A stretch of 64,000 nt of DNA, taken from Apus apus. Lineage: Eukaryota; Chordata; Aves; Apodiformes; Apodidae. Where the stretch lies: NCBI RefSeq assembly GCF_020740795.1, contig NC_067285.1, forward strand, positions 91,471,152-91,535,151. Reading direction: 5' to 3'. The first letter of the stretch is position 1, and every line of letters begins with the position of its first letter. The translations under genes and the position numbers were made by a program. Under the pieces are notes generated by a model that saw only the letters and a program-made list of their open reading frames with translations, searched no databases and was not told the DNA's origin. This document shows, piece after piece, positions 13,001-25,550 of this stretch.

Positions 13001-16000
13001 TGACATTAACATGCCACAGTACAGGAAGAAGCTTGTTCCTTTTAAGTGTTCATTTTGAAAGCGACACCACTTTGGTTTTAGAAGGAAATTTGGCAGCAGT
13101 AGTTCATAAGATCTGGCATGTTTTAGTATGCATAGTTGGCTGAATATTGGCTTCCATAGGACAGACAGAAGTTTTGCTATTTGTGTTAGCAACAATGAAA
13201 GCATACCCTGTATCACATTCTTCCTGACTATCATAATGTTTTAGAAGGTTAATATTGCCACACACCAGAGTTACCTTCAGATGTCACATTGCTAATTACT
13301 TCAGTAAGAGAATACAGCAGTCAAAATTTACATGAAAAAAGGAATACATGGGAGACTGAAGAACCACCAGCATTGTCTGAGTCCCACGGGAAAAGAGAAG
13401 AGCTCAGGTGTCAAGTGAAGGGTGGTGCTGGATTGCAGGTGAATCATGGCAAAGGATCTGACACGGGGGAGGGAAGTTGACCTCTCCCAGCTGAGGAGTT
13501 GTCAGGTAACTCAGGGTTTACATTATTTCTGACATGTGGCTCTATACTCTTAAGCTGGAAAGAAAGTAACTGTTTACACCCAGAAAAAAACATTGAGAAA
13601 CCTTGTGAAACACTTAGGGTGCCGAGTTAAATGGACATCATTACCAAACCAAACAGCACTGCTTACCTTTGACAATACGTTCAATGAATTTATCTGAAAC
13701 ACACAGCCTTGACAGTTTAAAAAAAAGACCTGATGTCAGGTAGATATTTGGTTAGGCTAGGGAGTACCAAAGAATTACAATTTGTGAAATTTTGTGCATC
13801 AGTTGTTTATAGTTTCTAAGGTCATGCTCGAAACATTTGTTCAAGGCCTGTCTTTGAAAATACTGATAAAGTAACATTAACCTTTGAAATGCAGGTTTTG
13901 TGGCTGAACAGGGAAGCCAGCAAAATTGTACTCAAGAGGCAAAATGCAAGACACAGTTAAAATATTATAAAATGGATTTCTTACCACCTCCTCAGTTAAT
14001 CCTCACCATGCTTTTCCAAAGATCCCTCCGGCCTGGGATGGTTGCTGTGCCCAGGCTTGCTTTGTTTTCTGCCTCTAGTAATTACTCACCTGTTAGGATA
14101 TTTTTTTCCCCAGACACAGGCTACAAACACCACTCTTTAATCAAAGGTATATGGATGCATTGGCTTAACAAGAAAATCTCTGCTGAACTAATGTGTATTA
14201 TTATGAACAGTGCCAAGCAGTATGAAAAGAGCACCAGGTGAATCTGAGCAATCGCACATTTCTAGGTGGAGAAAGATGGCTTTGCCAAAACCCAGCTATT
14301 TAGAATGTAGTATTGACATGTAAAAGACAATCAAGGACAACTCATTGTATTCATATGCATCTTCAGGAGATGGATTAGAAGAAAGTAAAGTTTTGTTAAA
14401 TATAATGTCTATAGTAGAGAATACAGCCACAGGTTTAATTCTAAACGAGTGGACATTAGGTACAAAGAAGTACATTTAATCTGACCAAGATAGGATCCCC
14501 ATACACAAATTCATATATATCACTGATGTATCTTAATTCTGAGGGTAAACTCGATTGGAAAAAAAACAGTCACTCTGTCTATAGTAAGGGTTTTTACAGA
14601 TGTAGCAGAGACAACAGCATTTGCTTGTCTATAATTCTTTTCTAAGTTGTTAATTATCTGTAAAGCAGCTTAACATTCTCAGACGAAAGGTGTTTGCTAA
14701 GTGCAAACTATTGTTAATGGATCAACAGATTAATATAATTTGTTTTGTAAGACCACATATGAAAGAAACATCCATTTAAAAGCTTTAACATACATTAAAT
14801 TGTCTGTTTTGAGTAAATGTTGACTAATCTTTTTTCAGTTAGAGTTTAATCCCTAATCTTTCACTTTCCTTGTTAGATCAAGGACAAATGTCAAGGCTAA
14901 GTACACAGTGAAAGCAGAATCAATATTGTGTATTTATTTTAGATATATGTATGACACGTTAATTTCAGCATATTGTCCTACTATTAATATGAAAATTATT
15001 CCATAGACTTGAAAGTCACATAGAGTGCTTAGTATTAACCCTATAAAAAACAGCTAGATAAGATTAGTCAATTTAATAAAATCAAGACAACGGTCTTGTT
15101 CTCCTTTCTTTCTGAAATATTCTCCTACTCCTTCAAACTCTGATCCTTTAATTTAGCATGTATATACAAAAAGAGCTTACTATTGAAAGACAAATACTTT
15201 CAAATTCTTGAGAAATGTTAAAATCAAGCCGTTTTCTTCAATGTCTCAGCAATTAGGACACAAAACAATGTCAGTGGTATATGAAGTTTTTTTAGTATGT
15301 TGGAGAGCAGGAAGATTTGGCAAAACTAGAAATAAACAATACTAATAAAATGATTCTGTTAGTGTGACTAATTTTGTTTTTTAAACCATCAAAAACTAGA
15401 ATAGAGAGGCTGATAAGGATAGCGTTATACATCACAGTTCAAGGCCCTTTTGGGCTGTGGTAGAAATGACTCGTGATCAACAGCGCTAAAGCCCTCATTT
15501 TGCAAACCAACTCTGAAGCTCAAGCCTTGTGAAGGAAAAAAGAATGCTTGAGATGTAGGCAACTGAATTTCTGAGAGCATGGGGAGACTGAGGTGTTACT
15601 ATCAAATTTGTATGCCAACCATCTTGCATTTGAAGTGGGTTTTTGGACCATTTCCAAGAAGTGTAAGAAAGCTAACCTGAAAATAATTAATCATACCAAA
15701 AAGTGTCAGTCAGGGCTGAATTTTCACATAATCACCAATGGATACTACAGTTTGAAAAATATCCCAGAAGAGACATTTATAAGCATAGACAATTCTGCTG
15801 TCCAACCTAGAGCCATACTGCATGGAGACATTTTTCTCCTCCAGTAAGAAACACTGGCACTGGTATAGCTTAATCTTTAAAGAACCTGTGGAAAGGAGGT
15901 CCCTGTAGAGGAAGGGAAGGAAGTGTATGGTTGGATGTAGAGATAAGAATTATTCCCCATTAATTAGTAGAAATTTGTTTTTAAGGAGAATGAATTACAG

Positions 16001-19000
16001 GACTTCTCTGGGACATGCTCATCGAAAGATCCCAAAGGCAGCCGTGTCCACAACTTGATCCTGGCATAGGAGAGGCAGGAGTAATGCAGCTGGGGACAGA
16101 GAGGAACCTGGTCTATGATGGATCTATATGGAGACACCATGTTTGGAAGGGAATTTATTGCTTTTTCTCAGTATGTGATATGAAGGTTTCCATGAAAAAA
16201 GTGAAAAGATCTTATTCTGATAGTTTTCTCCTGGGCTTTTCTGCCAGATGGAAAGGAGTGTGAATGATCTTTAACAGGAAAAAAAAAAAGCACCTCTTTC
16301 TGCCTGGTACCTAGCAAATGCAGAACTGCCTAGAGGGCACTGATACAGAGGACAAATAAGACAGCTTGGTCTGCAGTTTGTGATCTTTACAAACTTCTAT
16401 CTAAGTATAAAAGAGCTCCAGCCACAATTATTCACTTGCTTTATATTTTCTTGCTTCCTGACAGATTTACTTATTGTTAAATCAAATAAATCTGTCTAAT
16501 TTTTCCACACGCAGTTTTTGTCTTCTCTGCCTCAGTGTGATGCCTGCCTCTGGACCAAGCTCAGTCTTTGTATCTTCCTTGATGTGTCTTTCAGATGTTG
16601 CCTAGCAAGTTACATGTTGTCATTTAATGTCTTCTGACTTTGTGAAGTACAGTCTCTTCCAATGAAGAGATACACTTATGATGGCCACTCTCCATCTGGT
16701 ATAAGATTCTTCATGCTCCTCATGTTAGTGGTAATGATCATACAATTGAAGAGAGATTGATCTTAGCTACTTATAACTGATAAGGATCAAACTTCAGCTT
16801 TCCTAATAATTTCCACGGAAGTAGTATCAGGTCCTTTAAAATGATCAGTAGCAATTATTATGCTCTGTATGAAAAGCATACACAGTAATATGCAAATACA
16901 TTTTTAAACTGAAATTTTGAGCAGTCCTGTGGATTATTTTCTCCACGTGGATCTCCCAAGCACCCTGATTAGCAGCCTTTGCTTCTGCATCTGCCAGCCC
17001 TTTTAATGGGTCTTGAATAGCAAGGCCCATGTAAAAGGCAGGACTGTCCCTTAAGTAGATGTATCTGGGACATTCCCTTAAAAAGATGCAAGGCACAGAA
17101 GGACAGCACAGATCCTAGGTAATACAGTATCTGCAATGCCTTTTCTTAGCCAATACTACAGGACTCTGGGGCTTGATGAAGATAGACAAATCCAACTTTT
17201 GTTGAAAACCTTAATAAAATAATTATCTACCTAATTACCTACCTGAATGAATTCACAGAAGCAGATAATTTTTTAACCAATTCTAAAATGCATGGACTTT
17301 TTTCTGATGCCAGCCAATTATTTGAGTGTTAAGATGTTGGATTTCTTCAGTCTACTAAGACTGATAGTTTAAAATTAAGAGAAATTTCTTCAGCCCTCTT
17401 CTAGACATACAATAATCCCCAGCAACTTTCAAACTGTTCTTACAATAAAATAATCCAAAGTAAAAAAAAAAAAAAAAGGCAGAGGTTTACAGCTGGTTAT
17501 ATTGCTTTTTCTATGAAACTTAACTTCTGTTTATGCTTGATATATCACATAAAAGAAGTCCTTTGTATAAATGGCAATTAGTTCTCACAAGACTACAACT
17601 GCAACAATGCACTGGTAAATGAAACTAAAAGTAGGACCCATGAGAGAGCCTCATTTAGTTTATCCAAAGGTACTACAAAAAGGCTTTTGAGAATGATTAT
17701 TCAGCAATTTGCTATGTAACAGTGGTGGCCTGAGTAGTTAACAGATTAAAACTGTTTTTCCTGCTCAGCATATTTCATGGGTGGACCCAGTAATGTACAT
17801 AGGGTGGCACGGAGAATATTGTCTTTCAACAGCCTGTCCAAAAATTACACTCTGTTATGGACAACAATGTGGCTCTTCCTAAAGCTACTGAAATAAATGG
17901 GAATCTTCAACAGTTTTAACAGGCTTTGCCTCATACTGCTGACACCTGTAATTTCTGGGAGGACATTTTTTCTTTGCAGGGGTAAATTAGAAGGTAGCCG
18001 TAACACAATGTCTGAGAAACAGATTTGTCTATGCCCGCCCTGAAATAAAGCACCATATGCAGTCTCTTTAAAAACAGATTCTTACAATATCCCCTGCCTC
18101 TCAAAGGAGAGACATTTCACAACACATCAAGTCTGATTATGCATCAATACATCATATGAATATGGTATTGTCAACAATACTAAACAAACTGAACATTTAG
18201 AGATGCACAAAAATCTTTGAGAAAGATTCTGGCTAGTTGGCTTGAAACATGTAATCCCATCTATGACTTCAGTGGAATGACTGGCTTTATTACATTTTGT
18301 TAAGAAAAAAGAAAAAAAAAAAAAGTATATATAAGAGTTGACTCATGTCACCTGGTACCTCAAATGCTTTCATTCCACCTCAAACTCCAAACTTCAAAAT
18401 CCAGTTCCTCAAATATATTACTACAAATTTAAGATTCTTTACAGGGACCTAAAATCTTCAGAAGTTTTACAGTGCTACAGGATAAAACTGCTAATATATT
18501 ACGTAATGTTAATGGGACTGTAAGAAAGATACAATACAAAAATAATTTCTGCCTGAGAATAATAAAATACGAGTTAATGGATTGTGTATTGCTGGAATTC
18601 TCATTAACTTTTTAATTTAAGTTATTTAATTTATACTTAGCTTCACTGACTTTAAAACTAGAACCAACTTACCAAGTCTGAGAGTTAAATAATATTGACC
18701 AAGAAACTTAGGTCACTAATTTATATATCAGACCCAGCTGTGCTTGGCTTCCTGGAACAGCCAATTGATTCTCCAGCAGAGAAATGTGCTTTGTGCTGCT
18801 TACATGGGTTTGACTGAGTGAGAAAAGGCAGAGACTGTCTAGTTGGTACCCAGTTTTGATTGTGCCACTCACAAATTAAGGCAAGGAATGTTACAGACTT
18901 GCATTGTACCTTTTACATTTATTATGTAAAATACATTTTATCTAGTTCTTGAAAATAAAAAGAATGAACACCAGTTCTCTTTGAGATGCTTCACAAATCT

Positions 19001-21070
19001 CTATAGTTAACTCATTCTTGTGCTAAATTGGAAATCAGTTAGTGACTCCAGATGCTTGATGATTTTTTCTATGTATAAAACTTCTACTGACTGGAACACG
19101 AATTCTCTGAAAAAGGAGATTCTGCAGGTTCAAGCCCAGAATCAAATACAAGAACTAGAAATGGTCAGTTGTGAATATTTTCCCCACATGCACACTTTTT
19201 CTGTAGAACAAATATATTCAGATTTGCTAATTACATTTGTAATGTGTGGTAGGTGGTTGAAAATTTCTCATGTGACAGCTAGGAATAGTTTGAGCAGGGG
19301 CAATTATAATAGCTGCTCTATCAAACAGGACAGGATAGTGAATGCTGCATGAAGTACTTTGAGCTTTACAGATGAAAAAGATGTCATATTGCTATTGTTA
19401 ATTCTTACCTTAAACTGCTGGTATTTGAAATTGTTTTAAATTATAGCAAGAGAAAATAAGAATACAAACACTCCTATGCACAGGAGCTAGCTACTCTGTA
19501 GAATTAAATTAATAATCTATCAGAGCAGATGCTGTAAACTCTGTAATGCTGTTGAGAATACCACGAACATCTGCACTTTCTCGTTAAGTCTTTAGTCCAC
19601 TTCAGACTTCTCTTTTTGACCTTCCCAAAGAAAGAATACTATGAATTGAGGATCTAGTACTGCAGCTGTTGAAGCTATTGATCACAGGTTGATGTGTAAT
19701 TCTGTGGAAGACAACTGATAAATCAAGTAAGACTTAAAATGTTAAGAACATAATGGAAATAATGTAATTTTGAAACACTCATATACTGAAGGGGACACTT
19801 GTTTTCTTCCAAACCCAAGAACTGCTGACCTTGCTAGTTCAGCGATAAAAATTTTGCAATAAGATCTTACTAATCTAGAACTTTATAAATATATATATAT
19901 ACTGTGCTTATGTATACATACTCTATTGCTAGTAGAATTGATCCAATACAGAAATGCAAAAAAATTTCATTTTAAACTAATAGAATAGTCATTCAGTGTA
20001 GCCGAATGAATAGTCATGTCATTGTGTTTAAATATATTAAAAGAATAAAGAAGGAAAAATCATGCTCTTTAATAGCCAGATTTTATAGGCAAAACCTAGT
20101 TTAAATTAAGTAACAAACAAGCACTTTAAAACAAATAGTTACTGAGTCAGCTTCTGTGAGAAGAACAATAAAATAAACATAAGGATTAAAAAAAGTCTGT
20201 CTTAGCTAAGGATTATTTCTTGGTGTTTTCATATTCCTTGATTTTTAAAAAAATATTTACTACATGATTGATTCCTCCCATCATGTCCCATAGAGATGCA
20301 AGATAATTTTGTAAAATCTTACTATACTGTACCTTGATCAAATTGTGTCCTACAGAGTAGACAGTTGTTATTTTCCCTCTCTCTCCAGGAGCATGAATAC
20401 CTGTGCCATACCCATGCCAAGCAACTAAATATGGATTGTGGATTGTAATCCAGTACTTAACACGATCCCCAAAGGTCTGGAAGCAAAAGGTGGCATAGTC
20501 ATTGAAGATATCGATTACTGATTCATTTTTCCATCCCCCATATTTTTCTTGCAACATCAAGGGCAGGTCCCAGTGGTACAGTGTAACCATGGGGTCAATA
20601 TTTCTGTAGAGTAGAGAGTCAATAAGGGTGTTATAATACTGGAGTCCTTTTTCATTGGGAGCTGTTACCACTCCAGTAGGAAAAAGTCTTGACCATGAAA
20701 TTGAAAACTGGTAAAAACTAACTCCCAAAAAATCCAGAGCAGACAAATCTTGGTCCAACAAGGTGTAACTGTCACTGGAGGCATCCACGCTGTCAGCGTC
20801 CTGGAACTCCGAGTGGATGAACTGGTCCCAGACAGAGGAGCCTTTCCCGTCCTTCCTCCAGCTGCCTTCCACCTGGAAAGCCCCTGTCCCTACACCCCAG
20901 AGAAACTCTTTGGGGAACATGTCATACGAAAACATCTGTGTTTCACTCACAGGGCTGAAGTGGGGATCCTTTTTCCATACAGATCTTCCCTCTCCCACAA
21001 GCCCAGTAACTACCTTTATGAAAACTAAAGTCCAAAATGCAACCAGTATCTCCAGGCGTCGGCCACACAT
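3721..21070 (-). CDS. KLB: Beta-klotho, FGF19/FGF21 co-receptor (five coding exons)
   Basis: The spliced frame joins 21070-20333, 12260-11753, 8895-8627, 7041-5898 and 4082-3721 (3021 nt, 1006 aa plus stop), with all borders GT/AG and phases consistent. Residues 1-23 form a hydrophobic signal peptide. Two family-1 glycosidase-like domains cover roughly 48-480 and 510-940. A membrane helix lies at about 964-985, followed by a short basic tail of about 20 residues. In the family, KLB binds FGF19/15 or FGF21 with FGFR1c or FGFR4 at the cell surface and acts in bile-acid and energy metabolism. The catalytic pair is broken in both domains: N212 replaces the acid/base Glu in domain 1 while E386 is kept; in domain 2, E663 is kept and A859 replaces the nucleophile. 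An in-frame TAA lies three codons before the chosen ATG, which has A at -3. The N-terminus is about 25-30 residues shorter than I recall for human KLB. Confidence 0.96.
4083..5897 (-). other. KLB: KLB intron 4 (1.8 kb)
   Basis: It contains the short CR1 3' end at 4248-4312. Open frames between 5391 and 5878 have no recognised product and are taken as chance. Confidence 0.8.
4248..4312 (-). mobile_element. CR1 LINE 3'-end fragment
   Basis: The plus-strand text (AATCATAGAATTG, then AAAGGGATCTTAAAGATCA) is the reverse complement of the diverged CR1 3' end with its terminal octamer-type repeat. Only about 65 bases can be aligned by eye; sequence further right is too diverged to assign. Confidence 0.6.
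5898..7041 (-). CDS. KLB: KLB coding exon 4 (residues 506-887, part)
   Basis: This is the largest exon and encodes nearly all of glycosidase-like domain 2. TLYYPTH lies near 610-616, and TINEP at 660-664 keeps its glutamate (E663). The nucleophile position reads ITANG at 857-861, with alanine instead of glutamate. The acceptor TTCACAG|GCA lies before residue 506; the donor AAAG|GTGAGT leaves one base. Confidence 0.96.
7042..8626 (-). other. KLB: KLB intron 3 (1.6 kb)
   Basis: No exon or repeat was recognised. The open frames on both strands lack splice context and similarity to known families. Confidence 0.8.
8627..8895 (-). CDS. KLB: KLB coding exon 3 (residues 416-505)
   Basis: This exon closes domain 1 and includes the conserved [13 protein letters not shown] block and the RRGLFYVDF strand. 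It runs into the linker before domain 2. The acceptor is GCAG|CT, completing the codon begun in exon 2. The donor is AAG|GTAAGT in phase 0. Confidence 0.96.
8896..11752 (-). other. KLB: KLB intron 2 (2.9 kb)
   Basis: Nothing recognised beyond ordinary AT-rich intron sequence. Open stretches near 9465-9723 and 10529-10729 show no family similarity or splice context. Confidence 0.8.
11753..12260 (-). CDS. KLB: KLB coding exon 2 (residues 247-416, part)
   Basis: This exon holds the second part of glycosidase-like domain 1. GSHWIEP lies near 272-278. The retained nucleophile motif IAENG has its glutamate at position 386. The acceptor is CTCAG|GCT in phase 0, and the donor CAAG|GTTTGT leaves one base. 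Confidence 0.96.
12520..12605 (-). repeat. Possible relic of a tRNA-derived SINE (B-box-like)
   Basis: On the minus strand, GGGTTCAAATCTC matches the pol III internal promoter B box (GGTTCRANTCC). It is followed by AGCTGTGTAGTC, which recalls the core region of MIR-type SINEs. No clear A box or tail is seen, so this may be chance. Confidence 0.22.
17462..17477. repeat. Poly-A tract (16 A)
   Basis: This is an uninterrupted run of 16 A on the plus strand in KLB intron 1. No recognisable retroelement body adjoins it. Confidence 0.85.
19887..19902. repeat. Short TA dinucleotide repeat
   Basis: About seven TA units lie in KLB intron 1, within an already AT-rich stretch. Confidence 0.8.
20333..21070 (-). 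CDS. KLB: KLB coding exon 1 (residues 1-246)
   Basis: This exon carries the start codon, the signal peptide and the first half of glycosidase-like domain 1, including YHWDLP at 165-170 and the altered acid/base motif TIHNP at 209-213. The donor reads AAG|GTACAG and leaves phase 0 after HNLIK. Confidence 0.96.
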
Positions 21071-24000
21071 CGTGCTGGTTTATAGCGCCAGTGTTAAGAG
21101 TCAGATTTCTTGGACTGACGCTGAAAAAAAACATTCATTTTCTGGAGTCCCCGTCATGAAGACTGTCTTCATTTGGTACGAACTGCTGGAGTGTCTTATC
21201 AGAGGTTCACTAAAAGCTTGTGCTTGTAAACGTCCTTGTCAATGATTAGCCTGAACTGTGAGACCTGGAACAGGTCAGAGAATGGCGTAATTTTTAGAGA
21301 GGTGGGCTCTGTATGACTACTGAGACACCAGGCTGGCTCCTTACTGCACGAAAATAGCTTCCCTGAACAATATAAACACTAGTAACTGATTTATCATTAT
21401 TTAAAGCTCAGTCATTCGATACAGGTGACAGAGAATGCTAAGAAGTTATCCTTTACTCTTCATGCAGCTGTATTTAGAGGAAACATGGCAGGAATATAAT
21501 TCAGACTACATAGTCTCCCATTAAAAGGTGCTTTATCCTTCTGTATAATTGGCTGGAAGTGCAGTACATCATTCCTCAGTCCTGCCCTGCTCAAACATCC
21601 TACTTTTGCTGAAAAATTCTCCCTCATGGGAACCCATAGGAAGTTTTGTTGCGGACGAGAGATACACACACATCCTACCAACTGTGTAAAAACTCAAAGC
21701 AAGTAAATGTCTTTCAAATGCATGTGATCGTTTTTCTAACCAATAAAAAAGTCAACTGTACAGCTCTATGTACAGCAGCAGTACAAAACTGACAGGGGGT
21801 CTGTTCCAGTCCTTCAGCAATTTTCCTAGGGTTCTTCAAATAAACACAATTAGCAAAGATAATTGGCCCTGAAATATGCTATTTCAGTACTGATTAATTT
21901 AACAGTCTTGGTATTCACAACTGGGGCATCAGTACAGCGAATATTTTACAGAGCTGTTATGCAATATAATTTCATCTTTTAACAACTTAAAATTACAACA
22001 AAATTACATGTTGACATATAGTCAATTTACTAAACACAGTCAGATTGATGCCTGCCATTTTTGCTCTTCTTGATATACAGTAATATAAAATGTACCCCCA
22101 CTTAGACCACAGTTGTTGAAGAGATTGATGGAACATGACAACAACGTGAAGTAACCTCACATGCAAGAAAAATACACACAGAAATCTGAACATGAGAACA
22201 ATTTACCACTTAAGTATAGTACTGTGCTCAGTTTAATTAGCCTTGCTGACATGAAAGGACATTAAAGTCCAGATGGACTGCTGGGCTACTGCTGCTTTAC
22301 TGCTCCTACCTGCGAGCATACTGCGGGCTGCCTGGGTGTCTTTTCCCAGCACTGCACAATGCCATTCAGACATGCCTTTATATAACAATGAAGCTGATAA
22401 AGCAATAGAAGATGGAATATATTTTATGTATGTTTATTTTTATGACAAACAACAAAACAGTTACCTCAGTGCATCTTTACAGCATTTCTCTGCAGCGCCT
22501 TTATGAAGCAATGAAAATCATATAGTTACTTGAATTTGGAAGGATGTTTTGGTTAGCTGAGCAGAGCTGGGGAAACACTGTGACTATTAATTGGAAAAAC
22601 ATTTAGCACAGATGAGTGAGATGTGAGCAGGGGCTGTTGACACATAAAGGTGCAAAAGGAGGGGAAGTGGAAGGAATTAATTATTGCACTAGCTCAAACA
22701 GCAGAGTTGGTACAGGCTCCAACCCTGCTGTTGTACACAGATGCTGCACAGTGGGATTTCCTGCCTCTGGCCATGCATTTAGTGAATAAATCTGGTTTCA
22801 GAATGAATCAAAGCTGGGAGAGGCTGAGGTCTCCAGGGAAGCTGCTATGACTGCTATAGTAGGTAGGAAGCCTAATCATTATTCAGTTAAATTCTCAGCT
22901 ATCAAATTTCCTTTCCTATCTTTACTCCTGCCAAGGCAAGAGATTCAAATTACAAAAACAGCTTTTCACTTGACCACAGAAAATATATTCTTGTTTTAGG
23001 GGCTTAGCTTGAAAACCTGGGGTTTGACCTGTAGAAATGCTGAACACATTAGTCAGAAGGAATAGTTTAGACTGTATGCAATGATAGACTGAGTATCCAA
23101 GTTAAGACACATTCATTCTGCCTAGATATGCAAATGAAGGCAGAGAAAAGACCTAAAGACAAAGTTCACCTAGCTGCTCAGATCTACTAGTGCTAGTAGA
23201 TCTTACTAGCTTACGTAATGGCCCTCAACAGTGACGCAAACCAAACACTTCTCTTTACCTATACCTTTACCTTATACAGCAAGAACTGTTTGAGATGGGA
23301 TCAACTCTTTTCTAAAGACATGTAATTGTGATGGATACTATAGAAAGCCTAATGTAAATAGAAACTAGACCACAGATTTACAAAGAATTTTTTGAATTTT
23401 TGGTCTGCAACAAAATGTTAATTCCTGTTTCTACAATATAACCGAGATCTGATTTTCTTTACTAATAAGCAAAATACTCCTTACAGTATTCTTCCAAAAT
23501 AGAGCCTACCATCTAGTAAAGGAGTATTTGAATGTCTATTAATGCTATGGAAAAATAGAGAATGTAACTTGAAATTTTAATTTCAGGAAACATGCTTTTG
23601 TTGTGTTTTCCTAATAATCTCAGCATTACTGTGCTGTATTTCTTTCAGGCAACTCCTAACCTCGGAGGTCCTTTGGACACATATGAAGCTCCGAACATCT
23701 TTGTTAAATTATAAATATTTCTTAAACAATCTAAGTGCATTGTCCCCTAAAACATGTGAGAAAGTCTTACAGACTTCAAAAGTATCTCAGTGTTAAGTTA
23801 CAAGTGTCCGTTCTACACTTCAATTTAGTTCCAAACAATGTAAAATACAATTTGTGTAGAGCAGTAAATAAAACATCACTTCAAAAGTTGCAATAAAAAT
23901 GGATTTCCATTCCAAAACTGTATCAACGGATCAATATACAAACATTTGAAAATAATATAAACAATAAAATATTGACATTTTTTAATTTCTCAATAGAAGA

Positions 24001-25550
24001 AAATTAAACAACCTCCTCAATAATCGTGACAAAGCCTTCACTAATAATATCTGTAGGACTGGAATTGTTCAATAGGGGAGAAAACTCAAGCTTGAGAGTT
24101 AGTATGTTGCTTTTTTTCAGGTATTTTTGAAAAAAAAACACAACAGAAAAGGCCAAACAGGCTGTGATTTTCAAAAATGTAGAAAACAAGTAGAAGTTGT
24201 TATTGTTAGTCTCAGATGTAAATAGAGTGATGATGTGGAGTGTACTTTAGCTACTTTTTAAAAAGCATACATTTAATTGTGTAATATGCCTTTAAAACAT
24301 GACCCACAATCTATTATAGACCCAAAAGGAATATTGACTTAATTTTATCTTGCAAAGTGCATCTTAATACTATGAGTAATCAGTTTTGCTTTCTGTGGCA
24401 GATCCAAGGTTTTTCCCACTTTCAGTGGTTTAATAGAGATGCACCTAGAAACAGGAGGTATCCTCTGTTTCCCCACCATACCCAGGAGTGAATTAAAACC
24501 ATTCCAGGTATTGTCTGATCTCTTCATAAAGGGTTAAACTTTTGCCTTCCAAGAAACATGTCACAAGCCCACAAGCAGATACTGCTCTGCTGGATGTTAC
24601 TCTCGGTAGCTTTATCAACTACAAATAGAGATAACCACCTGCAATAATTCTTTTAGCATTATTTAAACAGTTTGTCTGGCTCTTACAGATGTCAGCCATT
24701 TTAACTACTCTTTAGTTCTGGTATCAGGAATATGCACAGCTTTAAAAATTACATAATGAGAATCAAATATGTAAACACAAACGTATGGCTGGAGATGTTT
24801 TTCTAGAGCAATACTAGCTTTGCTTGCACAGCCATTATAGTTGAGCACATACTGACCAACTTGCAAAACAGGCTGAAAAACACAGCCTGTGCCGTGGGGT
24901 AGGCATTCACTTGCTCCCTCTGTCACGTGTTTCTTGGACAGAAACCAAAATGTTGAAGATACACAAGTCCACCTGACCACGTGTGCTCATAAAAGAACAG
25001 TAGCAATTTCTATACAAATGGGGTCTTACCATTACTTAAAGAGTCCAATGTAAAGAAGTAAACAGGAATGGTAATAGTTATAATTACCATTCATGTTTTC
25101 TCAGATTAAACAAAAAAATCTTTTATCTGTATATAATTATCTTTGCTGGAGTTTGGCCATGCCATCAAGTGGACAGTCTCTTGTTCTTGGAAAAAAGGAA
25201 GAAAAAAAAGAGAGAAAATGAATACAGAGGTATACCAATGATAGCACTGGGAATTGCACTATGAGAAAAGTACAATTTGAGCTTGTACATTTTGTTGGGT
25301 TTTTTTATGAGTAGTTTTCTAAATCAATAGCAATATTTTTCACGTCACGAATTCTGTTTGGCCTCCCCATTCTTCTCCAATATTAGCATTAATTAGTAAC
25401 TTGTCTGGCAGAATCTAAACATCGGAGTAGTAATTACTGAGAGGGGATCTGGTTTATTTGGTTTGCCCCGGTTTATTTCCTCCCACTGTTCAGCAAGTAG
25501 AGGGAAAAAATAAACCTAGAAGAAAAGACGCAAGACTTAATTAGAAACTA
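21071..25550. other. KLB-RFC1 intergenic region
   Basis: This AT-rich spacer lies between divergent starts and contains the undefined KLB promoter and 5' UTR. No CpG island adjoins the KLB start. A perfect 11-bp inverted repeat is present at 23180-23203. A 91-codon minus-strand open stretch at 24705-24980, flanked by CACGTG E-boxes, has no recognised product. No exon or transposon was identified. Confidence 0.7.
23180..23203. repeat. Perfect 11-bp inverted repeat
   Basis: AGATCTACTAG and its exact reverse complement are separated by the two bases TG. It lies in the KLB-RFC1 spacer with no gene next to it. Confidence 0.9.

Larger units (their letters stand above)
12261..20332 (-). other. KLB: KLB intron 1 (8.1 kb)
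   Basis: This is the largest KLB intron and is strongly AT-rich. It contains a poly-A run at 17462-17477, a TA dinucleotide run near 19887-19902, and a possible tRNA-SINE relic near 12560-12600. A short minus-strand open stretch at 16845-17096 encodes a peptide that does not look random, but I could not assign it. No further exon was recognised. Confidence 0.85.

Noticed and set aside
20750-21245. Plus-strand open frames opposite KLB exon 1
   Set aside because: They are the antisense shadow of a conserved coding exon and have no splice sites or similarity of their own.
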